Position numbers and translations under genes: made by a program | Assembly: GCF_004683885.1 (NCBI RefSeq) | Contig: NZ_CP038440.1 | Span: 1,522,001 to 1,586,000, forward strand | DNA from: Brevundimonas sp. MF30-B | Lineage (GTDB): Bacteria > Pseudomonadota > Alphaproteobacteria > Caulobacterales > Caulobacteraceae | Length of the DNA stretch: 64,000 nt | Reading direction: 5' to 3' | Notes under the pieces: model-generated | The model's input: the letters and a program-made list of their open reading frames with translations, nothing else | Told to the model about the DNA's origin: nothing | The model's database searches: none | In this document: positions 10,208 to 19,790 of the stretch, piece by piece | Position numbering within the stretch: the stretch's first letter is position 1 | Layout of the letters: each line of letters opens with the position of its first letter

Positions 10208-10854
10208 GCCGGTTTTTCTTCCAGACGCTTGTCCAGATAGGCGCCCACGCGGCGTTCGACGGCCGGGACGTGGTCCTGCCAGAAGTGGCTGGCGCCTTCC
10301 TCCAGCTCATAGTCGATGACGATGCCCTTCTGGGTGCGCAGCTTGTTGACCACGCGCTCGACGTCGACCGGCGGCACCACGGTGTCGGCCGTGCCGTGCA
10401 GGAACAGGCCCGAGGCCGGGCAGGGGGCCAGGAAGCTGAAGTCGTAGATGTTGGACGGCGGCGAAACCGAGATGAAGCCATCCGTCTCGGGCCGGCGCAT
10501 CAAGAGCTGCATGCCGATGTAGGCGCCGAACTGATAACCGGCGACCCAGGTCTGGGTGGCGGCCGGGTTGGACGACTGCAGCCAGTCCAGGGCCGTCGCC
10601 GCGTCGGCCAGCTCGCCGATGCCGCTGTCGAACTCGCCCTGGGACTTGCCCACGCCGCGCGAGTTGTAGCGCAGGGTGGCGAAGCCGCGCTGCTGGAACA
10701 GCTGGTGCAGCGTCACCGTCACCGGATTGTTCATGTGCCCGCCCGCCTTTGGGTGCGGATGCAGGATCAGGGCAATGGGGGCGTTGTCGCGCTTGCCGGG
10801 CGAATAGCGGCCTTCGATGCGGCCCGCGGCGCCGGGCAGGATGACTTCAGGCAT
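10204..10854 (-). CDS. Alpha/beta hydrolase with Gln at the nucleophile position
   Basis: A 216-residue alpha/beta-hydrolase fold protein without a signal peptide. The oxyanion region (HPHPKAGGHMNNPV), the RYNSRGVGKSQG strand-turn, the acid loop HGTADTVVPP and the His loop EGASHFWQDH are all present. The nucleophile elbow reads GYQFGA with codon CAG, so the expected Ser is Gln108. This may be a non-hydrolytic or altered clade. It is transcribed divergently from iscR, with about 150 bp between the starts. Confidence 0.85.
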   Translation of the reverse strand: MPEVILPGAAGRIEGRYSPGKRDNAPIALILHPHPKAGGHMNNPVTVTLHQLFQQRGFATLRYNSRGVGKSQGEFDSGIGELADAATALDWLQSSNPAATQTWVAGYQFGAYIGMQLLMRRPETDGFISVSPPSNIYDFSFLAPCPASGLFLHGTADTVVPPVDVERVVNKLRTQKGIVIDYELEEGASHFWQDHVPAVERRVGAYLDKRLEEKPA

Positions 10855-10895
10855 GTGACCCTGTCTTCAACTGTCGTTTCGCAGCTGCGTAATAC

Positions 10896-10925
10896 TTGAC
10901 CACGCCGGTAGGACTTTCTAAGTCC
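10896..10925 (+). promoter_or_regulatory. iscR promoter with palindromic operator
   Basis: TTGACC (10896-10901) and TAAGTC (10919-10924) are spaced by 17 bp and can serve as -35 and -10 elements. GGACTT-TCT-AAGTCC (10911-10925) is a perfect 6-bp-arm palindrome across the -10, a position suited to repression. IscR autorepression of suf operons is well known in alphaproteobacteria. That this palindrome is the IscR site is inference. Confidence 0.45.
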
Positions 10926-11006
10926 AGTCGGCGCGCCGCAGCCTTTCGGAAGGCGCGGGTTCTAGCACATGAGCCCCGAAAAGCGCGCGATTTTTGAGGG
11001 CGAGCG

Positions 11007-11468
11007 ATGCGACTGTCGACGAAGGGACGATACGCCGTGATGGCGATGGCCGATCTGGCGCGCAATGGGCGCGACCGGGCGGTGTCCCTCGCCGAGATCG
11101 CGGCGCGTCAGGAAATCTCGCTCAGCTATCTGGAGCAGCTGTTCGCGCGGCTGCGCAAGGGCGCGCTGGTCAAGAGCGTGCGCGGTCCCGGCGGCGGCTA
11201 CCGGCTGGCGCGCGAGGCGCAGGACACCATGATCGCCGACATCGTTCTGGCCGTCGACGAGCCGATCCGTGCGACGCGCTGCGTCGGCGCCGGCTCGCCG
11301 CGCGGCTGCATGATCAAGGGCGAGCGCTGCATCACCCACCATCTGTGGGAAGACCTGGGCGCCGAAATTCACGCCTATCTGGCCAGCGTCAGCCTTGAGG
11401 ACGTGGTCGAGAACCGCACGCGTCAGCGGCGTCAGCCCGCGAGCGCGGGTCTGGAGGCGGCGGCGTGA
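11007..11468 (+). CDS. iscR: Rrf2-family Fe-S regulator IscR
   Basis: A 153-residue winged-helix repressor. The N-terminus MRLSTKGRYAVMAMADLA and helix region EISLSYLEQLFARLRKGALVKSVRGPGGGYRLA are diagnostic. Three cysteines in the segment TRCVGAGSPRGCMIKGERC can hold an Fe-S cluster, so it should sense Fe-S status. It opens the suf operon and overlaps the desulfurase gene by 4 bp. The C-terminal 25 residues are variable and rich in Arg, Gln and Ala. Confidence 0.94.
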   Translation: MRLSTKGRYAVMAMADLARNGRDRAVSLAEIAARQEISLSYLEQLFARLRKGALVKSVRGPGGGYRLAREAQDTMIADIVLAVDEPIRATRCVGAGSPRGCMIKGERCITHHLWEDLGAEIHAYLASVSLEDVVENRTRQRRQPASAGLEAAA

Positions 11469-12601
11469 GCGTCTATCTGGACTACAACGCCTCGGGCCTG
11501 GTTCGTCCTGAAGTTCAGGACATCATGGCCAAGGCTCTGGCGGACAACGGCAATCCGTCGGCGGTGCACGCCGCCGGCCGGCGCGCGCGGGCTCGGATCG
11601 AGACGGCGCGGGCCCAGGTCGCCGGCCTGGTCGGCGCCGACGCCACGGCGGTGATCTTCTCGTCCGGCGGCACCGAATCCAACGCCCAGGCCGTGGTCAG
11701 CGCCATTCGCGGCGGCTGCGACCGCGTCATCGTGTCGGCGACCGAACATCCCTGCGTGGCCGAGGCGGCCGCCGTTTCGGGCGTGGCTGTCGAAGTGCTG
11801 CCAGTCGACGCCGACGGCGTGGTCGATCTGGAGTGGCTGAAGACGGCGCTGGCCAGGCCGGGCCGGGCCCTGGTCGCCATCCACCACGCGAACAACGAGA
11901 GCGGCGTGATCCAGCCGATCGCCGAGGCGGCAGCCCTGGTGCGCGCCGCCGACGGCTGGCTGCACGTCGACGCCATCCAGTCGGCGGGCAAGATCGAAGT
12001 CAACATGGCGGCGCTGGACGCCGACACCGTGACCCTGTCGGCGCACAAGCTGGGCGGACCCCAGGGCGTCGGCGCGCTTGTGCTGAAGCCCGGCCGCGAG
12101 GCGGTGCGCATCCTGCACGGCGCCGGTCAGGAGCGGGGCTATCGCGCCGGCACCGAGAATGTGCCCGGCTTGGCCGGCTTTGGCGCGGCGGCGGACTGCG
12201 CCGTCCGGGACCTGCCGCTGGCTGAAGCGCATCAGGCCTGGCGCGACGCGGCCCAGGCGCGCGTGAAGGCGGCCGGCGCGACCATCGTCGGCGATGCGTC
12301 GCCGCGCCTGCCCAACACTCTGTTCCTGGCCGTCGAAGGTTGGGACAGCCCGCAGCAACTCATCACCCTGGACCTGTCCGGCGTCATGATCTCGGCCGGC
12401 AGCGCCTGTTCGTCGGGCAAGACCAAGCCGTCCAAGACCCTGGTCGCCATGGGGCTGGACCGCCTGGCCACGGGCGCTGTGCGCGTCTCGGGCGGCTGGG
12501 GCACGGTCGAGGCCGACTGGGCGCGGTTCGCCGACGCCTGGATCGCCGCCTGGGAGAAACACAAGACGCGCGCCGCCGAGCGCATGAAGGAAGTCGCCTG
12601 A
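11465..12601 (+). CDS. iscS: Cysteine desulfurase, IscS/NifS type
   Basis: A 378-residue class V aminotransferase-fold enzyme that takes sulfur from cysteine for Fe-S assembly. The PLP lysine is K195 in [15 protein letters not shown]. The catalytic Cys is C315 in the loop [12 protein letters not shown]. It starts with GTG 11465 overlapping iscR and ends in a TGATG overlap with sufB. It is one of two desulfurases in this operon, the other being SufS. Having both is common in Caulobacterales suf operons. Confidence 0.93.
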   Translation: MSVYLDYNASGLVRPEVQDIMAKALADNGNPSAVHAAGRRARARIETARAQVAGLVGADATAVIFSSGGTESNAQAVVSAIRGGCDRVIVSATEHPCVAEAAAVSGVAVEVLPVDADGVVDLEWLKTALARPGRALVAIHHANNESGVIQPIAEAAALVRAADGWLHVDAIQSAGKIEVNMAALDADTVTLSAHKLGGPQGVGALVLKPGREAVRILHGAGQERGYRAGTENVPGLAGFGAAADCAVRDLPLAEAHQAWRDAAQARVKAAGATIVGDASPRLPNTLFLAVEGWDSPQQLITLDLSGVMISAGSACSSGKTKPSKTLVAMGLDRLATGAVRVSGGWGTVEADWARFADAWIAAWEKHKTRAAERMKEVA

Positions 12602-14067
12602 TGGCCGCCGTCAAGGAAACCGTCGACGCCGTCGCCGCGCTGGAGAAGTACGCCCACGGCTTCACCTCCGACATCGAGACGGAATATGCGCCCAAGGGGC
12701 TGAACGCCGACATCGTGCGCTTCATCTCCGAGAAGAAGGGCGAGCCGGAATGGATGCTGAAATGGCGCCTGGCCGCCTATGAGCGCTGGCTGGCGATGGA
12801 GGAGCCGACCTGGGCGGCGGTGAAATACGAGCCCGTCGACTATCAGGATCTGTTCTACTACGCCGCGCCCAAGCAGAAGGTCGCGCCCAAGAGCCTGGAC
12901 GAGGTCGATCCCGAGCTTCTGGCCGTCTACGCCAAGCTGGGCATCCCGCTGAAGGAGCAGGAAGTCCTGGCCGGCGTCGAGGGTGCGCCGCGCGTGGCTG
13001 TGGACGCCGTGTTCGACAGCGTCAGCGTGGTCACCACCTTCAAGAAGGAGCTGGAGAAGGCCGGCGTGATCTTCATGCCGATATCCGAAGCCCTGCGCGA
13101 ACACCCCGAACTGGTGCGCCAGTATCTGGGCTCGGTGGTGCCGGTGTCGGACAACTATTTCGCGGCGCTGAACAGCGCGGTCTTTTCGGACGGGTCGTTC
13201 GTCTACATCCCGCCGGGCGTGCGCTGCCCGATGGAGCTGTCGACCTATTTCCGCATCAATGCGAGCCAGACGGGCCAGTTCGAACGCACCCTGATCATCG
13301 CCGATAAGGGCTCTTACGTTTCCTATCTGGAGGGCTGCACGGCGCCGATGCGCGACGAGAACCAGCTGCACGCGGCGGTCGTGGAGATCGTGGCGCTGGA
13401 CGACGCCGAGGTGAAATACTCGACCGTCCAGAACTGGTACCCCGGCGACGCCGAGGGCAAGGGCGGCATCTACAACTTCGTCACCAAGCGCGCCGACTGC
13501 CGCGGCGATCGGTCCAAGGTGTCGTGGACCCAGGTCGAAACGGGTTCGGCCGTGACCTGGAAATACCCGTCCTGCCTGCTGAAGGGCGAGGACAGCTCTG
13601 GCGAGTTCTATTCGATCGCCATCACCAACGGGCATCAGCAGGCCGACACGGGCACCAAGATGGTGCATCTGGGCAAGAACTCGAAGTCGAGGATCATCGC
13701 CAAGGCGGTGTCGGCGGGGAAGTCGGACTCGACCTATCGCGGCCTGGTCTCGGTTCACCCCAAGGCGACGGGCGTGCGCAACTTCACCCAGTGCGACAGC
13801 CTGCTGATCGGCAAGGAGTGCGGTTCTCACACCATCCCCTACATCGAGGCCCGCAACGGCTCGGCCCAGCTGGAGCACGAGGCGACGACGACGCGGCTGA
13901 GCGACGATCAGCTGTTCTACGCGCAACAGCGGGGTCTGTTGCAGGAAGAGGCCGTGGCCCTGCTGGTCAACGGCTTCGTCCGCGACGTGATGCAGAAGCT
14001 GCCGATGGAGTTCGCGGTCGAGGCACAGAAGCTGGTGGCGATTAGCCTTGAAGGGAGCGTGGGGTGA
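12601..14067 (+). CDS. sufB: Fe-S cluster scaffold subunit SufB
   Basis: A 488-residue core of the SufBC2D scaffold in the cytoplasm. ATG 12601 lies in the TGATG overlap with the desulfurase stop. The conserved SufB blocks are present: the N-terminal [14 protein letters not shown], the [20 protein letters not shown] strand region, and the C-terminal RQxG-like [17 protein letters not shown]. Several cysteines are retained, including C405-like [16 protein letters not shown]. The 3' end overlaps the small inserted gene by 4 bp. Confidence 0.95.
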   Translation: MAAVKETVDAVAALEKYAHGFTSDIETEYAPKGLNADIVRFISEKKGEPEWMLKWRLAAYERWLAMEEPTWAAVKYEPVDYQDLFYYAAPKQKVAPKSLDEVDPELLAVYAKLGIPLKEQEVLAGVEGAPRVAVDAVFDSVSVVTTFKKELEKAGVIFMPISEALREHPELVRQYLGSVVPVSDNYFAALNSAVFSDGSFVYIPPGVRCPMELSTYFRINASQTGQFERTLIIADKGSYVSYLEGCTAPMRDENQLHAAVVEIVALDDAEVKYSTVQNWYPGDAEGKGGIYNFVTKRADCRGDRSKVSWTQVETGSAVTWKYPSCLLKGEDSSGEFYSIAITNGHQQADTGTKMVHLGKNSKSRIIAKAVSAGKSDSTYRGLVSVHPKATGVRNFTQCDSLLIGKECGSHTIPYIEARNGSAQLEHEATTTRLSDDQLFYAQQRGLLQEEAVALLVNGFVRDVMQKLPMEFAVEAQKLVAISLEGSVG

Positions 14068-14318
14068 CTGCAACGATCTCGACTCTTCGTCGACAAATGG
14101 CCGATCTCGTCGACGGTTCGACAGACTTCCGCGGAGTTGAGGTCTCGATTGTGGACGGTGAAGTTTTCATCCAGGGCAACCCCACAGAGCTCCTGTCCTT
14201 GGCGGAAAGATGTCTGCGGGTAGCGGAGGCAAGCGATCCTGCGGCTCACGCCCACATTGATGACTTCACCGATTTGCCAACCGGGTTTGTCCCTCTGACC
14301 ATCATTCGTAAGGCATGA
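14064..14318 (+). CDS. Small Imm32-like protein inside the suf operon
   Basis: An 84-residue protein starting with GTG 14064, overlapping the sufB stop by 4 bp, and ending 7 bp before sufC. The layout is a beta hairpin ([16 protein letters not shown]), one helix ([18 protein letters not shown]), a HAHIDDF segment and a last strand (FVPLTIIRK). That resembles the Imm32 immunity-protein pattern, but I cannot confirm it. The base composition is visibly less G+C-rich than sufB or sufC, with codons such as GTT, ATT and AAA. No toxin gene is nearby. It is probably an inserted gene that has become part of the operon. Confidence 0.55.
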   Translation: MTATISTLRRQMADLVDGSTDFRGVEVSIVDGEVFIQGNPTELLSLAERCLRVAEASDPAAHAHIDDFTDLPTGFVPLTIIRKA

Positions 14319-14325
14319 CTATTTG

Positions 14326-15075
14326 ATGCTCTCCATCTCCAACCTTCACGTCTCCGTTGGCGACAAGCCGATCCTCAAGGGGCTGACGCTCGATGTTCCG
14401 GCGGGCGAGGTGCACGCCGTCATGGGGCCGAATGGGGCGGGCAAGTCTACGCTGGGCTATGCTCTGTCGGGACGGCCAGGCTACGAGGCGACGGATGGCG
14501 CCGTGACCTGGCGCGGCGAAAATCTGCTGGACCTGGAGCCCGCCGAGCGCGCGGCCAAGGGCGTCTTCCTGTCGTTCCAGTATCCGATCGAGATCCCTGG
14601 CGTGCCGGCCCTGACCTTCGTGCGCACGGCGCTGAATGCGCAGAAGCGTGCGCGGGGCGAGGAGGAAGTGTCGGCCCCCGCCTTCCTGAAGATGGTCAAG
14701 GCGGCGTCGCAGGCGCTGAAGATGGACTTCGACATGCTGAAGCGGCCGTTGAACGTCGGCTTCTCGGGCGGCGAGAAGAAGCGGATGGAGATCCTGCAGA
14801 TGGCGCTGCTGGAGCCGTCGCTGCTGATCCTGGACGAAACCGATTCCGGTCTCGACATCGACGCTCTGCGCATCGTCGCCGAAGGGGTGAACGCCCTGCG
14901 CGGGCCCGAGCGCTCCATGCTGGTGATCACCCATTATCAGCGCCTGCTGGACTACATCAAACCCGACAAGGTCCATGTGCTGGCCAACGGCCGTATCGTC
15001 GCCTCGGGCGGGCCCGAGCTGGCGCTGGAGCTGGAGGCGGAGGGCTACGACAAATTCCTTCCGGCGGCGGCATGA
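14326..15075 (+). CDS. sufC: Fe-S assembly ATPase SufC
   Basis: A 249-residue ABC-type ATPase of the SufBC2D complex. Walker A (GPNGAGKST), the SufC-specific FLSFQYPIEIPGV segment, signature FSGGEKKRMEI and Walker B LLILDETDSGLDID are all intact. ATG 14326 was chosen over TTG 14323. Its spacing from the preceding small gene is short and the ribosome-binding site is weak, so expression may depend on coupling. The 3' end overlaps sufD by 4 bp. Confidence 0.95.
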   Translation: MLSISNLHVSVGDKPILKGLTLDVPAGEVHAVMGPNGAGKSTLGYALSGRPGYEATDGAVTWRGENLLDLEPAERAAKGVFLSFQYPIEIPGVPALTFVRTALNAQKRARGEEEVSAPAFLKMVKAASQALKMDFDMLKRPLNVGFSGGEKKRMEILQMALLEPSLLILDETDSGLDIDALRIVAEGVNALRGPERSMLVITHYQRLLDYIKPDKVHVLANGRIVASGGPELALELEAEGYDKFLPAAA

Positions 15076-16097
15076 GCCTGGCCGTTCAGATCGATCTGAA
15101 GGACGCGTCCAGCTTCCCGTCGCGTCGGGTCGAGACGTGGAAATACAGCGACCTGCGGCGCTATCTTCGCGACGCGCCTCAGCCGTCGGGAACAGCGGTT
15201 GTGGATCGGCCGGGACCGTTCGACGCGCTTGGCGGCGAGGCGATCGTGCTGGCCAATGGGCGGCCGGTCGGCGCGACCGACTTCATCGCCTCGGGCCGGC
15301 AGACGCTGCGGCTGCGCTATATCTCCGACGCCGACGGGACCGGCCACACGGCCTCGGCGCGGATTTCGGCGCGCGAAGGCGCCCAACTGCTGATCCTGGA
15401 AAGCCACGAGGGACGGGGCGGGGCCTATGTCGCCCACAACCGGCTGGACATCGACGTCGCGCCCGGCGCCGAGGTGACGCGGCTTGTGCTGGTCGAAGAG
15501 CCTGAACAGGCGATCTCTGTCATGAACGCCGACGTGCGCCTGGCGCCCGGCGGCCGCTATCGCCAGACCGTGGTCGCGACCGGCGCAAAGCTTCAACGGA
15601 TCGAGACCCAGGTGCTGCACGGCGGCCAGGGCGCCGACGCCCGCATCGACGGCCTGTATGTGCTGGACGGCGCGCGCCAGACCGACCTGACCAGCGTGGT
15701 CGACCACGCCAAGCCGGACGGGACCACCAGCCAGCTGATCAAGGGCGCGGCCCGCAGCGACGGCGCGCGCGGGGTCTTCCAGGGCAAGATCGTCGTGCGT
15801 CGCGGGGCCGACGGCACGGATGCGCGCATGGGCCACCATGCCCTGATCGCCTCGGACCGCGCCGAGATCGACGCCAAGCCCGAGCTGATCATCTACGCCG
15901 ACGACGTGCAGTGCGCGCACGGCAATACGATCGGCACGCTGGATGAGCAGGCTCTGTTCTACATACAGCAGCGTGGTCTGTCGGCCGATGAGGCGCGGGC
16001 GCTGTTGACCCAGGCCTTCCTGATCGAGGTGGTCGATCGGATCGAGGCCGAGGACGCCAGAGAGGTGGTGCGCGAATGGCTGACGGCGCGACTTTGA
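15072..16097 (+). CDS. sufD: Fe-S assembly protein SufD
   Basis: A 341-residue partner of SufB. The N-terminal FPSRRVETWKYSDLRRYL is the SufD signature, and the C-terminal QCAHGNTIGTLDEQALFYIQQRGLSADEARALL contains the conserved His and the region shared with SufB. The middle is a right-handed beta helix. It starts inside the sufC stop (ATGA) and overlaps sufS by 22 bp, showing tight translational coupling. Confidence 0.94.
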   Translation: MSLAVQIDLKDASSFPSRRVETWKYSDLRRYLRDAPQPSGTAVVDRPGPFDALGGEAIVLANGRPVGATDFIASGRQTLRLRYISDADGTGHTASARISAREGAQLLILESHEGRGGAYVAHNRLDIDVAPGAEVTRLVLVEEPEQAISVMNADVRLAPGGRYRQTVVATGAKLQRIETQVLHGGQGADARIDGLYVLDGARQTDLTSVVDHAKPDGTTSQLIKGAARSDGARGVFQGKIVVRRGADGTDARMGHHALIASDRAEIDAKPELIIYADDVQCAHGNTIGTLDEQALFYIQQRGLSADEARALLTQAFLIEVVDRIEAEDAREVVREWLTARL

Positions 16098-17323
16098 CCG
16101 CGCGTCCCGCGCTGGATGTCCAGGGCCTGCGCGCCCAGTTCCCGATCCTGTCGCGGCAGGTGAACGGACGGCCGCTGGTCTATCTGGACAACGCCGCCTC
16201 GGCGCAGAAGCCGCGGGCGGTGATCGACAGGCTGGTTCAGGTGATGGAGCACGGCTACGCCAATGTTCACCGGGGCCTGCATACCCTGTCGAACGAGGCG
16301 ACCGAGGCGTATGAGGCGGCGCGCGAGACGGTCGCGCGGTTCCTGAACGCGCCGTCGGCGGAGAATATCGTCTGGACCAAGGGCGGGACCGAGGCGATCA
16401 ATCTGGTCGCCGCCGGGATCGGCCAGTCCATCCAGCCGGGCGACGAGATCATCGTCAGCGAGATGGAGCATCACTCCAACATCGTGCCCTGGCACATGCT
16501 GCGGGAACGGCATGGGGCGGTGCTGAAATGGGCGCCGATCAGGGACGACGGTTCGCTGGACATGGCCGCCTATGCCGACCTGCTGGGGCCGAAGACCAGG
16601 GTCGTGGCCGTCACCCACATGTCGAACGTGCTGGGGACCATCAATCCGATCGCCGAGATCACGCGACTGGCCCACGCGGCCGGGGCGCGGGTGCTGATCG
16701 ACGGCTGCCAGGGGGCGGTGCACGCGGCGCCCGACGTCCAAGCCATCGGCTGCGACTACTATGTCCTGACGGGCCACAAGCTGTACGGCCCGACCGGCAT
16801 CGGCGTGCTGTACGGCACGGCCGAGGCGCTGGAGAGCCTGCCGCCGTATGAGGGCGGGGGCGAGATGATCGAGACGGTCGAGAAGGACCGGATCACCTAC
16901 GCCAAGCCGCCGCACCGGTTCGAGGCGGGGACGCCGCCGATCATCGAGGCCATCGGCCTGGGCGCGGCGCTGGACTGGCTGTCCGCCCTTGATCGCGATG
17001 CGGTCGCCGCGCACGAGGCGGCTCTGTACGCCCGCGCGCGCGCCGCCGTGGCCGAAATCGACGGTTTGCGAGTGCTGGGCGAGGCGCCCGGCAAGGGCGC
17101 GATCCTGACCTTCGACGTTCAGGGCGCCCACGCCCATGATCTGGCCCAGGTGATGGACCGCTATGGCGTGGCCGTGCGGGCCGGCCTGCATTGCTGCGAG
17201 CCCCTGGCGGCGCGTCTGGGCGTGACCTCGAGCACGCGGGCCAGCTTCGCCCTATATAATACTGCGGAGGAGGTCGACGCCTTCGCCGATGCGCTGATCC
17301 GGGCGCGGAAGTTCTTTGTGTAA
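16076..17323 (+). CDS. sufS: Cysteine desulfurase SufS
   Basis: A 415-residue group II desulfurase. The PLP lysine is K235 in LTGHKLYGPTGIG and the catalytic cysteine is C373 in RAGLHCCEPL. The block EMEHHSNIVPWHML is typical of SufS/CsdA. No sufE is visible in the window, so its sulfur acceptor is encoded elsewhere or may be SufB or SufA. It is followed 3 bp later by sufT. Confidence 0.95.
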   Translation: MADGATLTARPALDVQGLRAQFPILSRQVNGRPLVYLDNAASAQKPRAVIDRLVQVMEHGYANVHRGLHTLSNEATEAYEAARETVARFLNAPSAENIVWTKGGTEAINLVAAGIGQSIQPGDEIIVSEMEHHSNIVPWHMLRERHGAVLKWAPIRDDGSLDMAAYADLLGPKTRVVAVTHMSNVLGTINPIAEITRLAHAAGARVLIDGCQGAVHAAPDVQAIGCDYYVLTGHKLYGPTGIGVLYGTAEALESLPPYEGGGEMIETVEKDRITYAKPPHRFEAGTPPIIEAIGLGAALDWLSALDRDAVAAHEAALYARARAAVAEIDGLRVLGEAPGKGAILTFDVQGAHAHDLAQVMDRYGVAVRAGLHCCEPLAARLGVTSSTRASFALYNTAEEVDAFADALIRARKFFV

Positions 17324-17326
17324 GCC

Positions 17327-17716
17327 ATGGAAGACACGAACATCACCACCAGCGCCGACTTCGCCCAGAGCTGGGATGAACCGCAGAAAAGCGCCCTGTC
17401 CCAGGCTGAGCTGGACCGGCTGACCGACGACCTGGTCACGGCCTTGAAGACGGTGTTCGACCCGGAAATCCCGGTCGACATCTATGAGCTCGGCCTGATC
17501 TACAAGGTCGATGTGAACGACGACAAGGACGTGCTGGTCGAGATGACCCTGACGGCCCCCGGCTGCCCGGTGGCCGGCGAAATGCCGGGCTGGGTCGAGG
17601 ATGCGGTGATGAAGGTCGAAGGGGTGAAATCCGCCCGCGCCAATCTGGTGTTCGACCCCCCGTGGGATCCGTCAAAGATGAGCGACGAGGCCAAGCTGGC
17701 CTTGAACATGTTCTAG
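17327..17716 (+). CDS. sufT: SufT family Fe-S assembly protein (DUF59/MIP18)
   Basis: A 129-residue protein with the MIP18/DUF59 domain from about residue 30. Key marks are FDPEIPVDIYELGLIYKVDV, the MTLTAPGCPVAGEMPGWVE loop with the conserved Cys, and FDPPWDPSKMSDEAKLALNMF at the C-terminus. SufT proteins help Fe-S maturation. The gene sits in the usual place between sufS and sufA. Confidence 0.92.
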   Translation: MEDTNITTSADFAQSWDEPQKSALSQAELDRLTDDLVTALKTVFDPEIPVDIYELGLIYKVDVNDDKDVLVEMTLTAPGCPVAGEMPGWVEDAVMKVEGVKSARANLVFDPPWDPSKMSDEAKLALNMF

Positions 17717-17727
17717 GGAGCGGCTCC

Positions 17728-18120
17728 ATGACCGACCTGCAGACCGCCCCGAGACCGCGCCGCCCCCGGCCCAAGGCCGTGACGCTGACGGACGCCGCCG
17801 CCGCCCGCATCCGCGAGATCGTGGACGCCGCCGGCCGGCCGGTGGCGGGCCTGCGTGTGGGCGTCAAGAACGGCGGCTGCGCGGGACAGGAATACACCTT
17901 CGCCCTCGCCGACAGCGCCGAGCCGCTGGACGAGGTGGTCGAGGACAAGGGCGCGACCGTGCTGATCGAGCCGAAGTCGATCCTGTTCCTGATCGGGTCG
18001 GAAATCGACTTCGAGACGACGCGGATGGCGTCCAAGTTCGTCTTCCGCAATCCGAACGAATCCGACGCCTGCGGCTGTGGCGAAAGCGTCACCATCATCC
18101 CGGCCTTGGCGGACGACTGA
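17728..18120 (+). CDS. sufA: A-type Fe-S carrier SufA
   Basis: A 130-residue HesB/IscA family protein that carries Fe-S clusters to target proteins. The three ligand cysteines are visible in GVKNGGCAGQEY and DACGCGES. The first 20 residues are Pro/Arg-rich and variable. ATG 17728 was chosen because AGGGAG precedes it. Its stop lies 1 bp before metN. Confidence 0.93.
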   Translation: MTDLQTAPRPRRPRPKAVTLTDAAAARIREIVDAAGRPVAGLRVGVKNGGCAGQEYTFALADSAEPLDEVVEDKGATVLIEPKSILFLIGSEIDFETTRMASKFVFRNPNESDACGCGESVTIIPALADD

Positions 18121-18121
18121 C

Positions 18122-19111
18122 ATGATCCGGCTGGAAGGGGTGACCCGGCGCTATCGCAGCGCCGCCGGCGAGCGGATCGCGCTGGACGGCGTGGACCTGG
18201 AGATCGCGCGCGGCGAGGTCTTCGGCGTGGTCGGTCGGTCGGGCGCGGGCAAGTCGACCCTGATCCGGGCCATCAACCGGCTGGAGACGCCCGACGCAGG
18301 CCGGGTGTTCGTCGACGATCAGGAGATCACGGCGCTGAACCCGGCCGAACTGCGCGCCGCGCGGCGGCGCATCGGCATGATCTTCCAGCATTTCAACCTG
18401 CTGAACTCCAAGACCATCTTCGACAACGTCGCCTTTCCGTTGCGCCTGGAAGGCCGGCCTGCGGCCGAGGTTACGGCGCGGGTGCACGAACTTCTGGAGC
18501 GGCTGGGCCTGGCCGAGCACGCCCGCAAGCATCCGGCCCAACTGTCCGGCGGGCAGAAGCAGCGGGTCGGCATCGCGCGCGCTCTGGCCTGCGGGCCCAG
18601 CGTGCTGCTGTGCGACGAGGCGACCAGCGCGCTCGACCCGGAGACGACCGACGACATCCTGACGCTGTTGGATCAGCTGAACCGCGAGCTGGGCCTGACC
18701 ATCGTGCTGATCACCCACCAGATGGAGGTGGTGCGCCGCGTCTGCGATCAGGTGGCGGTTCTGAAGGACGGGCGGATCGTCGAACAGGGCCCGACCGCCG
18801 ACGTCTTCCTGCATCCCAAACACCCCGTGACCCAGGCCATGCTGGCCGAGGGCGAGGAGGCGTTCGACGCCTCGGTGACGCCGCCCGGCGCGCGTCTGGC
18901 GCGGCTGACCTTCCGGGGCGCAGCCACCTATGAGCCCGAACTGAGCCGTGTCGCGCGCTCGACCGGCGTCGACTATTCGATCCTGTCGGGCCGCATCAGC
19001 CGCATCCGGGGCGAGCCCTACGGCCAGATGACCGTGGCCTTCACCGGCGGCGACGCCGCGGCCGCAGTGGCGCAGCTGACAGCGCGCGGCGTGGTGGTGG
19101 AGGCGGCCTGA
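18122..19111 (+). CDS. metN: Methionine ABC transporter ATP-binding protein
   Basis: A 329-residue ATPase. Walker A is GRSGAGKST, signature [15 protein letters not shown], Walker [16 protein letters not shown], with the His switch LITHQMEV. The C-terminal 90 residues form the NIL domain that binds methionine and inhibits transport when it is plentiful. ATG 18122 follows the sufA stop by 1 bp, and the 3' end overlaps metI (TGATG). No separate promoter can fit, so metNIQ is likely read from the suf transcript. Confidence 0.93.
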   Translation: MIRLEGVTRRYRSAAGERIALDGVDLEIARGEVFGVVGRSGAGKSTLIRAINRLETPDAGRVFVDDQEITALNPAELRAARRRIGMIFQHFNLLNSKTIFDNVAFPLRLEGRPAAEVTARVHELLERLGLAEHARKHPAQLSGGQKQRVGIARALACGPSVLLCDEATSALDPETTDDILTLLDQLNRELGLTIVLITHQMEVVRRVCDQVAVLKDGRIVEQGPTADVFLHPKHPVTQAMLAEGEEAFDASVTPPGARLARLTFRGAATYEPELSRVARSTGVDYSILSGRISRIRGEPYGQMTVAFTGGDAAAAVAQLTARGVVVEAA

Positions 19112-19767
19112 TGTTCGAAAACGTGCGCTGGGACGAGATCGGGCAGGCGACGCTGGACACCCTGCTGATGCTCGGCGGTTCGCTGGCGCTGACGGTGCTG
19201 TTGGGCCTGCCGCTGGGCGTGTTGCTGTATCTGTCGGGCAAGGGGCGGCTGGCGTCGAACCCGGCGCTGAACGCGGTGCTGTCCTTCGTGGTCAATGTGC
19301 TGCGGTCGGTGCCCTTCATCATCCTGCTGATCGTCATGCTGCCGCTGACCGTGCTTCTGGTCGGAACGTCGCTGGGCGTGGCCGGGGCCATTCCGCCGCT
19401 GGTGGTCGGGGCTGCGCCCTTCTATGCGCGCCTGGTCGAGACGGCGCTGCGCGAAGTGGACAAGGGCGTGGTCGAGGCGACGCAGGCCATGGGCGGATCG
19501 ACCTTCCAGATCGTCACCCGCGCCCTGTTGCCCGAGGCCATGCCGGGCATCATCGCCGGCGCCACGGTCACGGCCATCGCCTTGGTCAGCTATACCGCCA
19601 TGGCTGGCGTCGTCGGGGCCGGCGGCCTAGGCGACCTGGCCATCCGCTTCGGCTATCAGCGCTTCCAGACCGATGTGATGGTGGTCACCGTCGTGCTGTT
19701 GCTGGTGCTGGTTCAAATCCTTCAAATGGCCGGTGACCGCCTGGTCCAGGCCGTCTCTCACCGCTGA
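19111..19767 (+). CDS. metI: Methionine ABC transporter permease
   Basis: A 218-residue inner-membrane permease with five to six hydrophobic segments. The cytoplasmic EAA-type loop reads EVDKGVVEATQAMGGSTFQIV, and SYTAMAGVVGAGGLGDLAIRFGYQRF is the MetI C-terminal signature. It overlaps metN by 1 bp and is followed 23 bp later by metQ. Confidence 0.93.
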   Translation: MFENVRWDEIGQATLDTLLMLGGSLALTVLLGLPLGVLLYLSGKGRLASNPALNAVLSFVVNVLRSVPFIILLIVMLPLTVLLVGTSLGVAGAIPPLVVGAAPFYARLVETALREVDKGVVEATQAMGGSTFQIVTRALLPEAMPGIIAGATVTAIALVSYTAMAGVVGAGGLGDLAIRFGYQRFQTDVMVVTVVLLLVLVQILQMAGDRLVQAVSHR

Positions 19768-19790
19768 TCGCTCCCCCGAAAGGCCTTCCC

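Noticed and set aside
18100-18125. SAM riboswitch or separate promoter before metN
   Set aside because: Only 1 bp separates sufA and metN, so there is no room for a leader structure.
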